64,000 nt of DNA from Ceratothoa steindachneri (lineage: Eukaryota > Arthropoda > Malacostraca > Isopoda > Cymothoidae). The position numbers and the translations under genes were made by a program. Positions within the stretch are counted from its first letter, which is position 1; the number at the start of each line of letters is the position of its first letter. Positions 54,446-64,000 of the stretch are shown here, piece by piece. The notes beneath the pieces are model-generated. The model did no database searches. It worked only from the letters and a program-made list of their open reading frames with translations, and had not been told where the DNA came from. The DNA is taken from NCBI GenBank assembly GCA_963969495.1, contig OZ018327.1, positions 34,025,175-34,089,174 on the forward strand, given 5' to 3'.

Positions 54446-55279
54446 CTAAATGTCCGCTAAGGCTTCGGCGGCACACCTCCACTCGATAGTCAAGATTTTG
54501 ATGACGTCTCTGCATAGTTGCTTCTTGATCTCACCAATATTCCTTATTATCTCATCCTTCAGCTGTTGAAATGTTGTTGGCTTGTTGGCATAGACCTTAC
54601 TTTTGAGATGACCCCAAAGGAAGAAATCTAAAGGCGTCAAGTCACACGATCGTAGTTGCCAATTGATCTCGCTGTTTCGAGAGATGATGCGAACTAGGAA
54701 CTTCTCATTTAATAAAGCCATTGTTGCATTAGCTGTGTGGCATGTGGCGCCGTCCTGTTGAAACCACAAATCTTTGAAATCCAAAGAATTCAATTCAGGC
54801 CATCAAAAATTGATTATCATGGCAAGGTATCGCTCTCCTGTCACTGTAACAGAATTCCCGGCATCATTTTCGAAGAAATACGGCCCAATGATTCCGCTAG
54901 CAAAAAATGCACACCAAACAGTGACCTTTTGTGGATCAGGCGAGTGGGGAACGATCCGATGAGGAAAGTGAGGCACGATCCGAATGAGGCAGGTGGGGCA
55001 CGATCCGAACAAGGCAAGTGGGGCACGATCCGAGCCAACCTTCCGATCAAGATAGCCAATCTTAAAAGATGACGTTCGACGGGGAATGTGAGAATTCTCG
55101 TAATTTTCCCCAAAGAGGAATCTTCTATTCCTCAAAAGTAATCGATAGAGATTTTTTTCCGTTCGATTAAATGAAGGGAGGCTGTTGCGCAAATTCGAAG
55201 GGTTACCGTTCACAGAAGCTACCAATTGACTTGGGTAGAACCACGGCTGAAGAAGTCTTGCTGTTTGACGAACGCTCAC
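54446..55279 (-). pseudogene. Tc1/mariner-type transposase relic with internal minisatellite
   Basis: The C-terminal frame 54446-54793 reads LDFKDLWFQQDGATCHTANA (second catalytic Asp), then SCDLTPLDFFLWGHLKSKVY (third) and a tail IEWRCAAEALADI. The upstream frame 54803-55279 carries QKVTVWCAFFASGIIGPYFF and ERYLAMIINF. The part before that is replaced by a 24/25-bp tandem array. The family resembles the transposase in the 7.2 kb element. Confidence 0.78.
54942..55035 (+). repeat. 24/25-bp minisatellite inside the transposase
   Basis: CACGATCCGA-type cores lie at 54952, 54976, 55001 and 55026, spacing 24, 25 and 25. Units read roughly GTGGGGCACGATCCGAACAA plus GGCAA. The array sits directly upstream, in transposase sense, of the QKVTVWC segment. 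Confidence 0.8.
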
Positions 55280-55284
55280 GGGAC

Positions 55285-56670
55285 GAGGCGATAAGGACGG
55301 CCTCGAGGTGCAGGCTGGACTCCTCTAACTAAGGAATAGCTCAAGTATTTGTATGCCCGATTCTGAGGGGTAAGGTGAAGTTTGGAGAAGGGAGTCACAA
55401 GCTCCAGATATCTTAATCCGGAGGCGGAGTTAATTCATCATTTAGCTGCAAGGGGCGAAACATAGCGGCTCTTTCGCCGCCTCGTCACCAAAGGAGGAAG
55501 GGGGGGGGGGGCTTGGGACGAGTTCACAAGATTGAAAAATATTTTCCTAACGTGCTCTGGAGTCGAAAATTCGAGAATGTTCGAATAGGAAATGACGTCA
55601 TCCATGGCGGGATACATACCAATAGCACGTGGTCTCCGATAAATGAGGGGGGGAGGTCAGAGGTTGTTCTTTTACGATATATATATATATATATATATAC
55701 TGCTCAAGGCGAGAAGAATGAATTCGAGACATTCACACGGCAGCAAACATATACACATATACACACAGAGTAAACGGAAGAAAAATTGGTTCCCATAGCC
55801 ACGATAAAAGGCCAGATGTTCAAACAAGCTTAGCAGCAGATGCAGACTCAAAAACGATAGTAGTGCACCTTTTGTATTTGAGAGATTAACAAATCTCTAT
55901 CTCCATGGACATGAATTAACACGGAGTGGAATAGGCTCCACCAAACCAACATCATTGGATAATAATAGGCCACGTCCACTGCTTCCAATACATATATATA
56001 ACTCCACACTCAGACACGGGAGGAGAAAAAAGATCAGAAGGAGTCAGAAAGAGAAGGGCCCATAAAGAGTCAAGGATTCACAGAAACGTCATAGAGTATT
56101 AGGCCTGCTTTAAACACACTACACGCTCGTTTCCATTTCTTTTTACGCCAAAGGTACCCGAATTCTACCCCCCCCCCCAATAAAGAGTTCGAGATTCTCC
56201 CGTTTTAAATTTCCTTGCTACCAGTAATCCATATTTGATCCTCTTACCCAGCCTACCTAATCTCAAGTCTTGGTCAAGCAAATTCCTCTCTACTCCGAAG
56301 CCTACCAGGTTCTCTGCCACCTAAAATTAAATGCCCTTGAATCCTCTACCACGAGAACACAAGAACGCTTGAACACTTATTTACTTCGATCACCCCATAA
56401 CTGGTACTCTTTTTAACTTTCAAGTCCTAAAACTGGTTACCCATCAACGGGTTATCACAACCCCTAAATCTCTACCACCATCACTTACACTGCATGCGAT
56501 ATACTTACAAGCTCACACTTGTTCCATGGTGACGCCACGGACTGTGATATCACAATCCACCCCATTTTCACCCGCAAATTCTCTTTTTTGAATTCACTTT
56601 TAGACTCCGTATCCCCTTCGTACACACCCTGTCTAAATTCCTTTCACTCTCAGCCAACAACACCTCTCGT
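55285..56670. other. Unassigned sequence with short simple repeats
   Basis: It contains a poly-G run at about 55500-55512, an (AT)n run at 55678-55700 and a poly-C run near 56169. No supported gene or element was found. Confidence 0.4.
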
Positions 56671-56677
56671 CTGCATA

Positions 56678-56870
56678 TACCAACATAATTTCATCATAAA
56701 TATGTTGGTTTACAACCATGCTCGAGTAATGTCCTCAACTGTGGACACCAAATATAGCCACGCCTCTTTTCTGTTAATAAGATTAATTATCTAATATCAT
56801 ATGTAAAATAACCAAACTTTATATAATACAAATATGTAATTGCTTTACCATAAATACTTTTACAAACATG
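56678..56870 (+). repeat. Arm 1 of a large inverted repeat
   Basis: ATGTTGGTTTACAACCATGC and TATCATATGTAAAATAACC through ATAAATACTTTTACAAACAT are matched in reverse complement at 57878-58005. About 50 bases in the middle of this arm are absent from the other. The spacer is about 1 kb. Confidence 0.75.
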
Positions 56871-56900
56871 GATAGGCAGAAATACAAAATAGGTACTTAC

Positions 56901-56931
56901 CATCAGAAATTTCACCACTACACGACGCCAT
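56901..56931 (-). CDS. Possible first coding exon of another minus-strand gene
   Basis: An ATG at 56931 begins MASCSGEISDG and runs straight into a consensus donor, GATG|GTAAGTA. No downstream exon was found before the transposase relic at 55.3 kb. The call rests only on the start and donor and may be chance. Confidence 0.25.
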
Positions 56932-57589
56932 ATTCACAATATAGCAAATGACGCATACTATATTGAAAATTAAAATATCTTGAAGAATCTAGTAATGTTA
57001 GGTATTCGTGTCCATGGCAACGTTGAAACAAATGCCAGAAGTTACCTTTTAATATTTGCCCCAATTTTTATTTCACGTGTCTACAAGTGTGGGCAGGATG
57101 GATGAAAGGGTTCGGTAGCTCCGTCCTAGGGCTGGAAATTAACGAAGCAAACCACTGGGGTGCGCCCACACGAACAAGTCTAGGTCACGCCCCTTAGGAA
57201 ACAAACATGTATATAGACACAGAAAGTTTGAAGGCCAACCAGAGTCAGAGAAAAGAGAATCAGTATTCGTTAGCACCATTTACTCCCTTGGTACCGTTAA
57301 GAAACCCGTTTAATTCGCCTATGTCCTGTCGCCTTGAACCCAATACAAAGCCTACTTATTGACCGCAAAGTACTCGTGGCGTGCCGTTTGCCCCCTTAAT
57401 AGGCCAGTGTAAAATAAAATTATATGTTTGCTACGTCCTTTTCAAAGTCCTTATTTACTCAAATTACCAGGAAACCTTCGCTAAGACCAGCCGAAATCAT
57501 AATGGTCGTGAAAAATGATTAAGGAGGCAGATTCATATATAAACAGGCCACCTATAAACCTGGCGACAGCCCTATAACTTGGTGACTTT

Positions 57590-57878
57590 CTTCTTCGTTC
57601 CACCATAATATAATTTGAAAGAGAATACAAAACAACATAAGGGTTTCAAAATTCGTTAGAATCGGCCAAATAGTTATGATTTTATTGCCAAAACAAAATC
57701 ATTCGCAGGCTAACTTGGGGAGGACCTTGGCAATTATATCATTCGTAAGAGAATGTAAAACAACATAAAGGTTTCAAATTTGATTAGAATCGGCAGCATA
57801 GTTATGATGTTATTGCTAACCTTGGGAGGACCTTGGCAATTATATCACTCGAAAGAGAATGCTAAACAACATGCTCAT
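57590..57878 (+). repeat. 121-bp satellite, about 2.5 copies
   Basis: This is the same unit as the array at 11520-12141, with GGAGGACCTTGGCAATTATATCA and TTAGAATCGGC phrases. One copy has an internal deletion near 57810. Confidence 0.8.
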
Positions 57879-58005
57879 CGATGTTTGTGAAAGTATTTAT
57901 GGTAAAGTAATTACATATTTGTATTATATAAAGTTTGGTTATTTAACATATGATATTAGGCCATTAGTCGAGCATGGTTGTAAACCAACATAATTATGAT
58001 GCAAT
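57878..58005 (-). repeat. Arm 2 of a large inverted repeat
   Basis: Reverse-complement partner of 56678-56870. It follows directly on the 121-bp satellite. From 58010 to 58600 nothing further is seen. Confidence 0.75.
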
Positions 58006-58604
58006 TAAATTGGGAGTATCTGTCAGTATTTTTATTGTTTATTAGTCTTTTATAAGTATTTATAATTGACCCATTAATGTTGTTGTCTGTTATTCGATGG
58101 TAAACGTATAGTATGGCGTGGGGAAGGGGTGGCTGGAGAAGAAGCAGCATTAACAGCGAGGTCAAAGTCGCCGAAGATAAGAGAGGAATGTGGTAGACAG
58201 ATTACACTGGGGAACACCCTGTATTTGGTGAATTGACAAAAGTACATTTTCCTACCTAATTCGAGCATACTGAATTCAAATCGGAAATCAGATTCTCTCT
58301 AAATGCTACAAATTTTTCGTAATATCAATAACTAATATTATACAATAATTTTCATTTTATCACGCCCATCATCATGCCCTGAAGTAATTTTAAATCATCC
58401 TTTTGCGTTATTTATAGTAAAGCAGGTTTTTTTGCACAAACATTTTATTGCATATGAGAAGAAACTTGAATTACACATTAGGATTACAAATACTGTAATC
58501 AAATAGATGCTAATTTATTAATGACCGTACATCAGGCTGGAGGACCTCTTCTTGATTTCAATCGGGCAAAAATCTGCGTTTGTAACTCTTTCTCTTGTAA
58601 GTCT

Positions 58605-61146
58605 TCACTGGTGATCTCTTCTTATCGTCCAGCAGTAGTCCACCATCATGTGTCTATCCCAGTGACCTTGGTAGCGCTCTTCCATCGTCATCAAATCCTG
58701 ATGGAAGCGTTCCCCTTGTTCGTTGCTCACAGCTTCCAGATTCTCTGGGAATCGGTCGAGGTGACTATTTAAGAAATGCAGCTTCACACTCATGTTGCAT
58801 CCCAGATCACGATATGCTAAAAGAATGTTAGTAACCAAATCCTCGTAGTTATGCACTTTTTTGTTTCCCAAGAAGCTACGAACAACGGCAGAAAATGATA
58901 GCCAGGCTGCCTTCTCTTTTTCATTCATGGTGTTCACGAATCTAGAATCACTCAGAAGTCTTCGGATTTGGGGACCATCAAATACTCCTGCTTTTATTTT
59001 TTCGATGACAAAGCAGTACTCAACGCCTTGACATACTGCCTTACCAACCCAAGTTTGAGATGAAATGGGGGGAAAACGATCTTCTCTCGACTTACGATTG
59101 GCTCATTAACAATGTTTGGCATTCATGCTTCCAAAGTTTTCCGAACTGGCCAATCTTTTTGGGACCAGTGTTTGTCACAGGCTAAACTGTCCCGCATACA
59201 GATATAGCATGGAAACCTTGTATATCCCTTCTGCTGGCCAAGGAGAAAGTTAACCATCTTAAGGTCTACACATATGATCCAATTGTGTTGATGGTACTTA
59301 AGTAAATCCATGACCATTCTTATGTCATCGTGAGTTTCTCGCAGATTGACAGAGTGACCTAGAGGAACTGCACCAAAGTCATTGCCATTATGCAAAAGGA
59401 CACACTTGAGGCTACGCTTAGAGCTATCCAAAAACAGTCTCCACTCAGCAGGGCTATAGGTGCCAAGTCCCAACTCGGTAAACAGACCAGGAACATCGTG
59501 GCAGTATACAAATTGTTTGTCCTCAGAGAAATAGTTAACAAATGTACTTTCCCTTGTTCGATAATATGATACCCGTACCGACCTGTCAAGCATACGAGGG
59601 GCGGTCAATAAGTTTTGCGAATCGGTAGGGCAAAACAGAGAAAGGGGGATGGCTGTTTGTGGGGGTGTTAAGACAAGTTATGACAAGTCAGGACCTGCAA
59701 CCGCACGCTCCTGCTTCGTCTACCTAAGAAGCAGTAGTTGATCGCAGATCGTCAGTCACAAAATTTTCAACAATGGAGAAGGTTGAGCACCGCGCAGTGA
59801 TCAAATTTTTGGTCAAGGAAGGCAAGAATGCAAAAGAGATCCATGAACGCATGGTTGCAGTGTAACCAACACCGACCGTTCCTATGTAACCATTGCTCGC
59901 TGGAATAGGGAGTTTCGCCATGGTCGTGAGTCCCTTAAAGATGACCCCCGTCCAGGACGCCCGTCAGACGTGAGAAACGAGGAAAATGTGGCCCGTGTGG
60001 AAGGATGATCCTCGAAAATCGACGGGTGAAGGTCGAAGAAATCGAGCGAGAACTTGGAATATCACATGGAAGTGTTATCAACATCATCCACGACAATTTG
60101 ACCATGACCAAGGTCTCTGCCCGTTGGGTCCCTAGAAACCTCACGCCCCATGATCGACTTCAACGTCGTCAAAGTCCACAAGGCCAGAGTTGCACAAGCT
60201 GCCCTGCGCGAGTGCGGATTCGAGGAGCTCAACCATCACCCCTACAGTCCAGATCTAGCCCCTAGCGACTACTTTTTATTCTGCCAGCTCAAGGCTACAC
60301 TGTGTGGACGCCGGTGTGTGGACGATGTAGATGTCCAGCCCGCCGTCCAGGAGTGGATTGAACAGCAGTCGGGAGATTTCTGGTTGTCAGGAATTGGAAG
60401 CCTCAGGGACAAGTGGCGCAAGTGCATTGAAGTCGAGTGTAGTTATATTGAAAAATAATAAAACACTTTTCCTCATATCTCGTTTCCTTATATCCGAATT
60501 GCAAAACTTATTGACCGCCCCTCGTATGTCTTTCACTCAACCTGGAGGCTAAAAGTTCTGCAGCTTTCTTGGAGAGCGCCAAATCACGTATCAAGTCATT
60601 CAAATCCTCTTGATTGAAACAGTGAGGAGCTAATAACTGTTCAGCATCTGATGATGAATCTGCAGACTCTGAATCCATTCCGTGGACGTCCATATCAGGT
60701 ACATCATTTTCATCCTCGGAGGAAGCATATCTACCTAAAATCGGAACTGGTAAAGACTCATAATGAGGTACTGGTCGGATCGCAGAGGGAATGTTGAGGT
60801 ATTCGATATTGTGCCGATTTGTCTTGCCAATCCCTTTAGTATTCACCAGGCAGAAATAACAGTCCGATACATGATCCTTTTGCTCTCACCACACCATGGG
60901 GATTCCAAAAGGAAGACCATTTCTCTTTCCGTTCGTCCACCCACGAAGATGTTCCACACAACTATGGCAAACAGCATATGGGCCCCACTTCTTATCTTCA
61001 TCGCCAAGATAAACATCAAAATATGCCTTATAAGTACAGATCACAAAGTTTGATTTATTGCGCCTTCAGCGAACTAGCATGTAACAGCCACATATGTAGC
61101 AGAAGGTGTCTGGATCATTAACGCAATTTTCTCTTGACGAAGCCAT
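58605..61146 (-). pseudogene. Uncharacterised repeated gene family, interrupted by a mariner
   Basis: The gene starts at ATG 61146 and reads MASSRENCVNDPDTFCYICG, a Cys-rich start, with an in-frame stop after about 26 codons. It continues with KWGPYAVCHSCVEHLRGWTN, CYFCLVNTKG and IPSAIRPVPHYESLPVPI. An acidic segment DSESADSSSDAEQ leads to ELLASRLSERH, where the mariner 59595-60524 intervenes. Beyond it the frame 59123-59608 has YCHDVPGLFTELG, EWRLFLDSSKRSLKCVLLHN and KHWSQKDWPVRKTLEA. The last frame, 58605-58937, has RDLGCNMSVKLHFLNSHLDR and NEQGERFHQDL. Without the mariner the length is about 535 codons. Frameshifts at 58940-59120 also break it. The function is unknown to me. The paired Cys-x2-Cys motifs suggest a metal-binding N terminus. 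Confidence 0.7.
59595..60524 (+). mobile_element. Second mariner, same internal deletion
   Basis: Ends CGAGGGGCGGTCAATAAG and CTTATTGACCGCCCCTCG are perfect inverted repeats flanked by TA. The transposase start is at 59773 (MEKVEHRAVIKFL), followed by a stop near 59860. The frame 60005-60265 has ENRRVKVEEIERELGISHGS, and then the frame jumps at PHDRLQRRQSPQGQ to the C-terminal PYSPDLAPSDYFLF. The join is identical to that in the copy at 19672-20606, so both descend from one deleted element. Confidence 0.88.
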
Positions 61147-61374
61147 CACTCTAACATGAGACCCGAAGTATTTGCTTTCTACAAGCACCCTCTCTGTCCG
61201 TCCGGAGGGCAGTTTTCGGGGAAACGAGAAAATAGAAATTACAGAATAACTATAGCATGTAGGTAAAAATGGATTATATATTTGAAATCAGCATGAAAAA
61301 ACGAATTAAAATTGGCTGATAAATCTAAGTCACTAGAAAATGTCATTAAAATTGTTCCCCTGTGCTATTAGTGT

Positions 61375-61600
61375 AAATTTAGATGGAGAAAATAAAAGAA
61401 AATCGTGAAGATTGTTTTTTCTGTATTTATAAATAATTCCAATAAAAGAAAATCTGGCCTTTAGGCCTAGAAAATAAGCATCAATGTGAAAAATAGAAAC
61501 CAAGATTAAATTATTAGGAGATATGTACTGGAAACCTTTTTTAAAAATTTAAACCAAAAGGCCGTTGCCAAAGCCGGATAGGCCTGCGAAGCGCAACTCC
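61375..61600 (+). repeat. Direct repeat, copy 1
   Basis: AAATTATTAGGAGATATGTA, GAAAATAAGCATC and CCGGATAGGCC phrases recur in the same order at 62925-63150, about 1.55 kb away. The two copies flank the Tc1 relic. The type of repeat is unknown. Confidence 0.7.
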
Positions 61601-61639
61601 TCCTGTAATGAGTTTCGAAGCCTATTATATAACACGAGC

Positions 61640-61740
61640 ACCGCAATATAATTGCAAAGGACCTCCCAAGGTTAGTCCGGGAATTATTAAAAGTTTTGAA
61701 GGTCGTAAGGTCATAAATCAGAATAAGTGAGAGCACGCGA
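61640..61740 (-). repeat. 121-bp satellite, partial, reversed
   Basis: CCTCCCAAGGTTAGTCC and GAAGGTCGTAAGGTCATA match the reverse complement of the start of the array at 11450-11590. Confidence 0.65.
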
Positions 61741-61769
61741 CTTTGGTAGAAGTTAGCAGGGATAAAATT

Positions 61770-62370
61770 ATTAAATCGCTGAGTTGTTAAGATATATTTT
61801 CTCGTATTCCAAGATAGACACCACTCCCTCAAGAAAACTCACTGTAAATATTGAGAACATTTGCAAAAGAATAGTTAAACAAGCCGGAAACGTTCTAGGA
61901 AAAGTTCTTTGGTCAGATGAAAAGAAAATAGAACTTTTCGGTCGGAATTCATTCAGCAACTATTGAGGAAAAGATTCTGCATCTTACACGCTAAGGAAGG
62001 TGATCTCTACAGTCAAATTCGGCGGAAAATAAATCATCAGTGGTTGGAGGAATGAAAGTAGAAGAAAGAAGAATCAAAGGCGAAATATACAAAGAAAATT
62101 GTTAACTCGCGTTTCCTCTCTGAACTTAAAAGCAGGATTGGCATTACAACAAGATAATTACCACAAAGATGCAGCCATAAAATAACTCAGAATTATCAAC
62201 ATAACCTTAAAATTAATGTTTTAAAATGGCCAATTCAATCTCTTGACTTGCATACCATCGAAAATCTGTGGAGAGGATTGAATACCCATGGTCAAGAAAC
62301 GAAATCCGCTTAGAAGACTATTCAAAGCAACTGTAAGCTGTAATTGGTTATAAAACCAAGTACTCTGCCA
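61770..62370 (+). pseudogene. Tc1 transposase relic
   Basis: The frame 61784-61966 reads VLGKVLWSDEKKIELFGRNS, in which SDEKKIELFG holds the first catalytic Asp of Tc1 elements. After stops and shifts come a DNYHKDAA segment (second) and KWPIQSLDLHTIENLWRGLN (third region, altered). It is clearly inactive. Confidence 0.75.
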
Positions 62371-62379
62371 TGATGTATG

Positions 62380-62924
62380 AATGTGTTTTAAAATTTGTGT
62401 TGATAAATTTCACTTTTTTCTTGATAAGGTTTTTCTTTTCATCATTTTACTTTGGTGATCATTACATTGTATTTAGTACATAAAGTTTCAGGTGCATTTT
62501 AAATTTAATTATATTGGGAATTTTTCTTGATTTTTTTTTCCGTTTTAAAATTTTTTTTTGTAGAAATTTCCCAAGAGCAAATTTAGGGATATGGATATAG
62601 CTATGGCCAAAGGTTTTGACATAAGTTTATCGTACGAGTATATTTTAATTTTGCAATTTTTTAAAAGTTAGTTGTGAAGTTCAGACAAAAACAAATATGA
62701 TTTTCGAATGTTTTGGAACTTTGTTTAAAACGAAAAGAATTACAAGGTGAAGTACGGCAAATTTATCCTAATTAAGGCATGGCTGTTGTTTTTTTTTCCT
62801 TTTTTTTTCGTATATTCGAAGGTTTTATCGAAGTTATTCTAAAATAGATTTTCACTTTTAATATTTAGACGGAGGAGAGAGTTACTGACCCTTAAAAATG
62901 AGTAAAGCAAAATGAAATAAGAAA
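62380..62924 (+). repeat. AT-rich dispersed repeat
   Basis: GTGAAGTTCAG, AGAATTACAAGGTGAAGTA and AAGGCATGGCTG phrases echo the stretch at 7950-8270. No coding content was found. Confidence 0.45.
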
Positions 62925-63150
62925 AGCACATTTAGATGAGAAAAAAAGATTCGTGCGGATTGTTTCTCCGTATTTCAAAATAATTAAGCCAGATAAAATT
63001 TCTTTCCTAACTAGAAAATAAGCATCGATGTGACAAAACATAAACCAAGAGTAAATTATTAGGAGATATGTATTGGAAACCTTTTACAAATTTTGAGAGC
63101 GAAACCCTGTTGCCAGAGCCGGATAGGCCGTAGGCCACGGCCCAAAGGTC
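62925..63150 (+). repeat. Direct repeat, copy 2
   Basis: Partner of 61375-61600, with scattered substitutions. Confidence 0.7.
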
Positions 63151-63229
63151 TACATGAAAGCCTCTTTTGTCAATTTAGTAATATTTTTTGGCAAAAAATA
63201 AATGTTTGAATCTTTTACAATTTCAGAAA

Positions 63230-64000
63230 AAAAATTTTTAAAGAAAAGCGCACAACCGTTGTTGCTCTGCACCAAAGCAGTCTGAAGTGTAAGGAGAGAG
63301 TTGCTAAGGATATTGCATCAAGGAGAACCACATTTCGAATCATTAACGACTTAAAAAAGACTGGTTACACTCATGTGAAGAAGTCTTCTAGACACCTAAA
63401 AGCTTCAAGTAATGCCAAGATCACCTCAAGTACTGGTTGGGATTCACGCTGAGAGCTTCAATGCGAAGATATTCGAGTATTTGGGTGTAAAGCTGAGGAG
63501 GGTGTAGAAGAGTAGTAAAAAGTTGGATGAGTAATGCTGTGATTCCAAGGGTAAGCCGCCTTGCAAACCTCACTCTTAACGGTCTGAACCCCTGAATTTG
63601 TAGCGGAGATCCAAGCCATCATTGATAACGATCTCAGTAAGTCACTGAGGTCCATAGTCAGGGACAAGGCAGTGTCAGAATCTCTCATTGGTCATTTATT
63701 GCATCAAGACATCCGATACTACTCAAAAAGATGAAGAAATGCCAGATTCTGTCGCAGAAGATGAAGGACAAGGAAAAGGAACATGCTGCGAAGCTTGTGA
63801 ACAAACTGAACCATCCCTCAAGCCTGCCTGGCCTTCTTTGGTTCTTTTCAGACGAGAAGAATTTCTGCCAGTACCAGATGGTGAACTACCAAAACAACCG
63901 CTTACTTTTAGTGTCCCACAACGATATACCGAGAGTCATGAGGGTCAATTCCCAGGTTCACAACTGGTTTAGGAGGCTGGTTAGTAGTGAAACTGACGTT
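63230..64000 (+). pseudogene. Tc1/mariner-type transposase relic, runs off the window
   Basis: Plus-strand pieces read VVALHQSSLKCKERVAKDIA and RRTTFRIINDLKKTGYTHVK (helix-turn-helix region). They continue with TPEFVAEIQAIIDNDLSKSL, and in a third frame SDEKNFCQYQMVNYQNNRLL with the first catalytic Asp. The TPEFVAEIQ and QNNR phrases show it is the same family as the relic at 40560-41480. The C-terminal half lies outside the window. Confidence 0.72.

Overview
The window is repeat-rich invertebrate nuclear DNA, most likely from an arthropod and probably a crustacean. The evidence is intron-containing minus-strand coding sequence with GT/AG splice sites, an interstitial block of the arthropod telomere-type repeat CCTAA/TTAGG (16581-16976), very long microsatellites and minisatellites, many decayed Tc1/mariner and LINE elements, and no operons. 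The species assignment is inference.

One host gene dominates. On the minus strand, 14 exon-like blocks from 42745 down to 8378 each have plausible splice sites, and all 13 junctions agree in reading phase. They give an open chain of about 770 codons. It starts with a signal peptide, carries two modules that resemble CARDB-type (cell-adhesion-related) beta domains with several N-glycosylation sequons, and continues into a long helical, partly basic region. I do not recognise the protein. Its 3' end is not resolved. Its introns, up to about 11 kb, hold most of the repeats in the window.

Layout. 1-3.1 kb: decayed copy of an uncharacterised repeated gene family. 3.7-7.7 kb: tRNA-like SINE head and a CR1-type LINE with esterase, endonuclease and reverse transcriptase pieces. 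8.4-18.7 kb: last seven resolved host exons among tandem repeats, MITE-like elements and the TTAGG block. 19.6-26.8 kb: a 7.2 kb Tc1/mariner-type transposon with long inverted repeats. A smaller mariner is nested in its left terminus, and a 3.4 kb array of a 33-bp unit sits exactly at the first catalytic Asp region of its transposase. 26.8-31 kb: minisatellites and low-complexity tracts around exon 7. 31.3-33.7 kb: mariner fragment grading into a 24-bp minisatellite, split by a solo LTR. 34.3-42.7 kb: host exons 1-6 with a LINE fragment and two transposase relics. 43-50 kb: simple repeats, a second solo LTR of the same family and a hAT-like MITE. 50.4-54.4 kb: relic of an I-type LINE with RNase H. 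54.4-64 kb: transposase relics, a large inverted repeat and a fuller copy of the uncharacterised family interrupted by a second, identically deleted mariner.

The recurring theme is that tandem arrays begin inside transposase coding sequence, with 33-bp, 24-bp and 24/25-bp units at three separate Tc1/mariner-type copies. All element and exon calls rest on reading motifs, splice signals, terminal repeats and target duplications by eye; no database search was possible.
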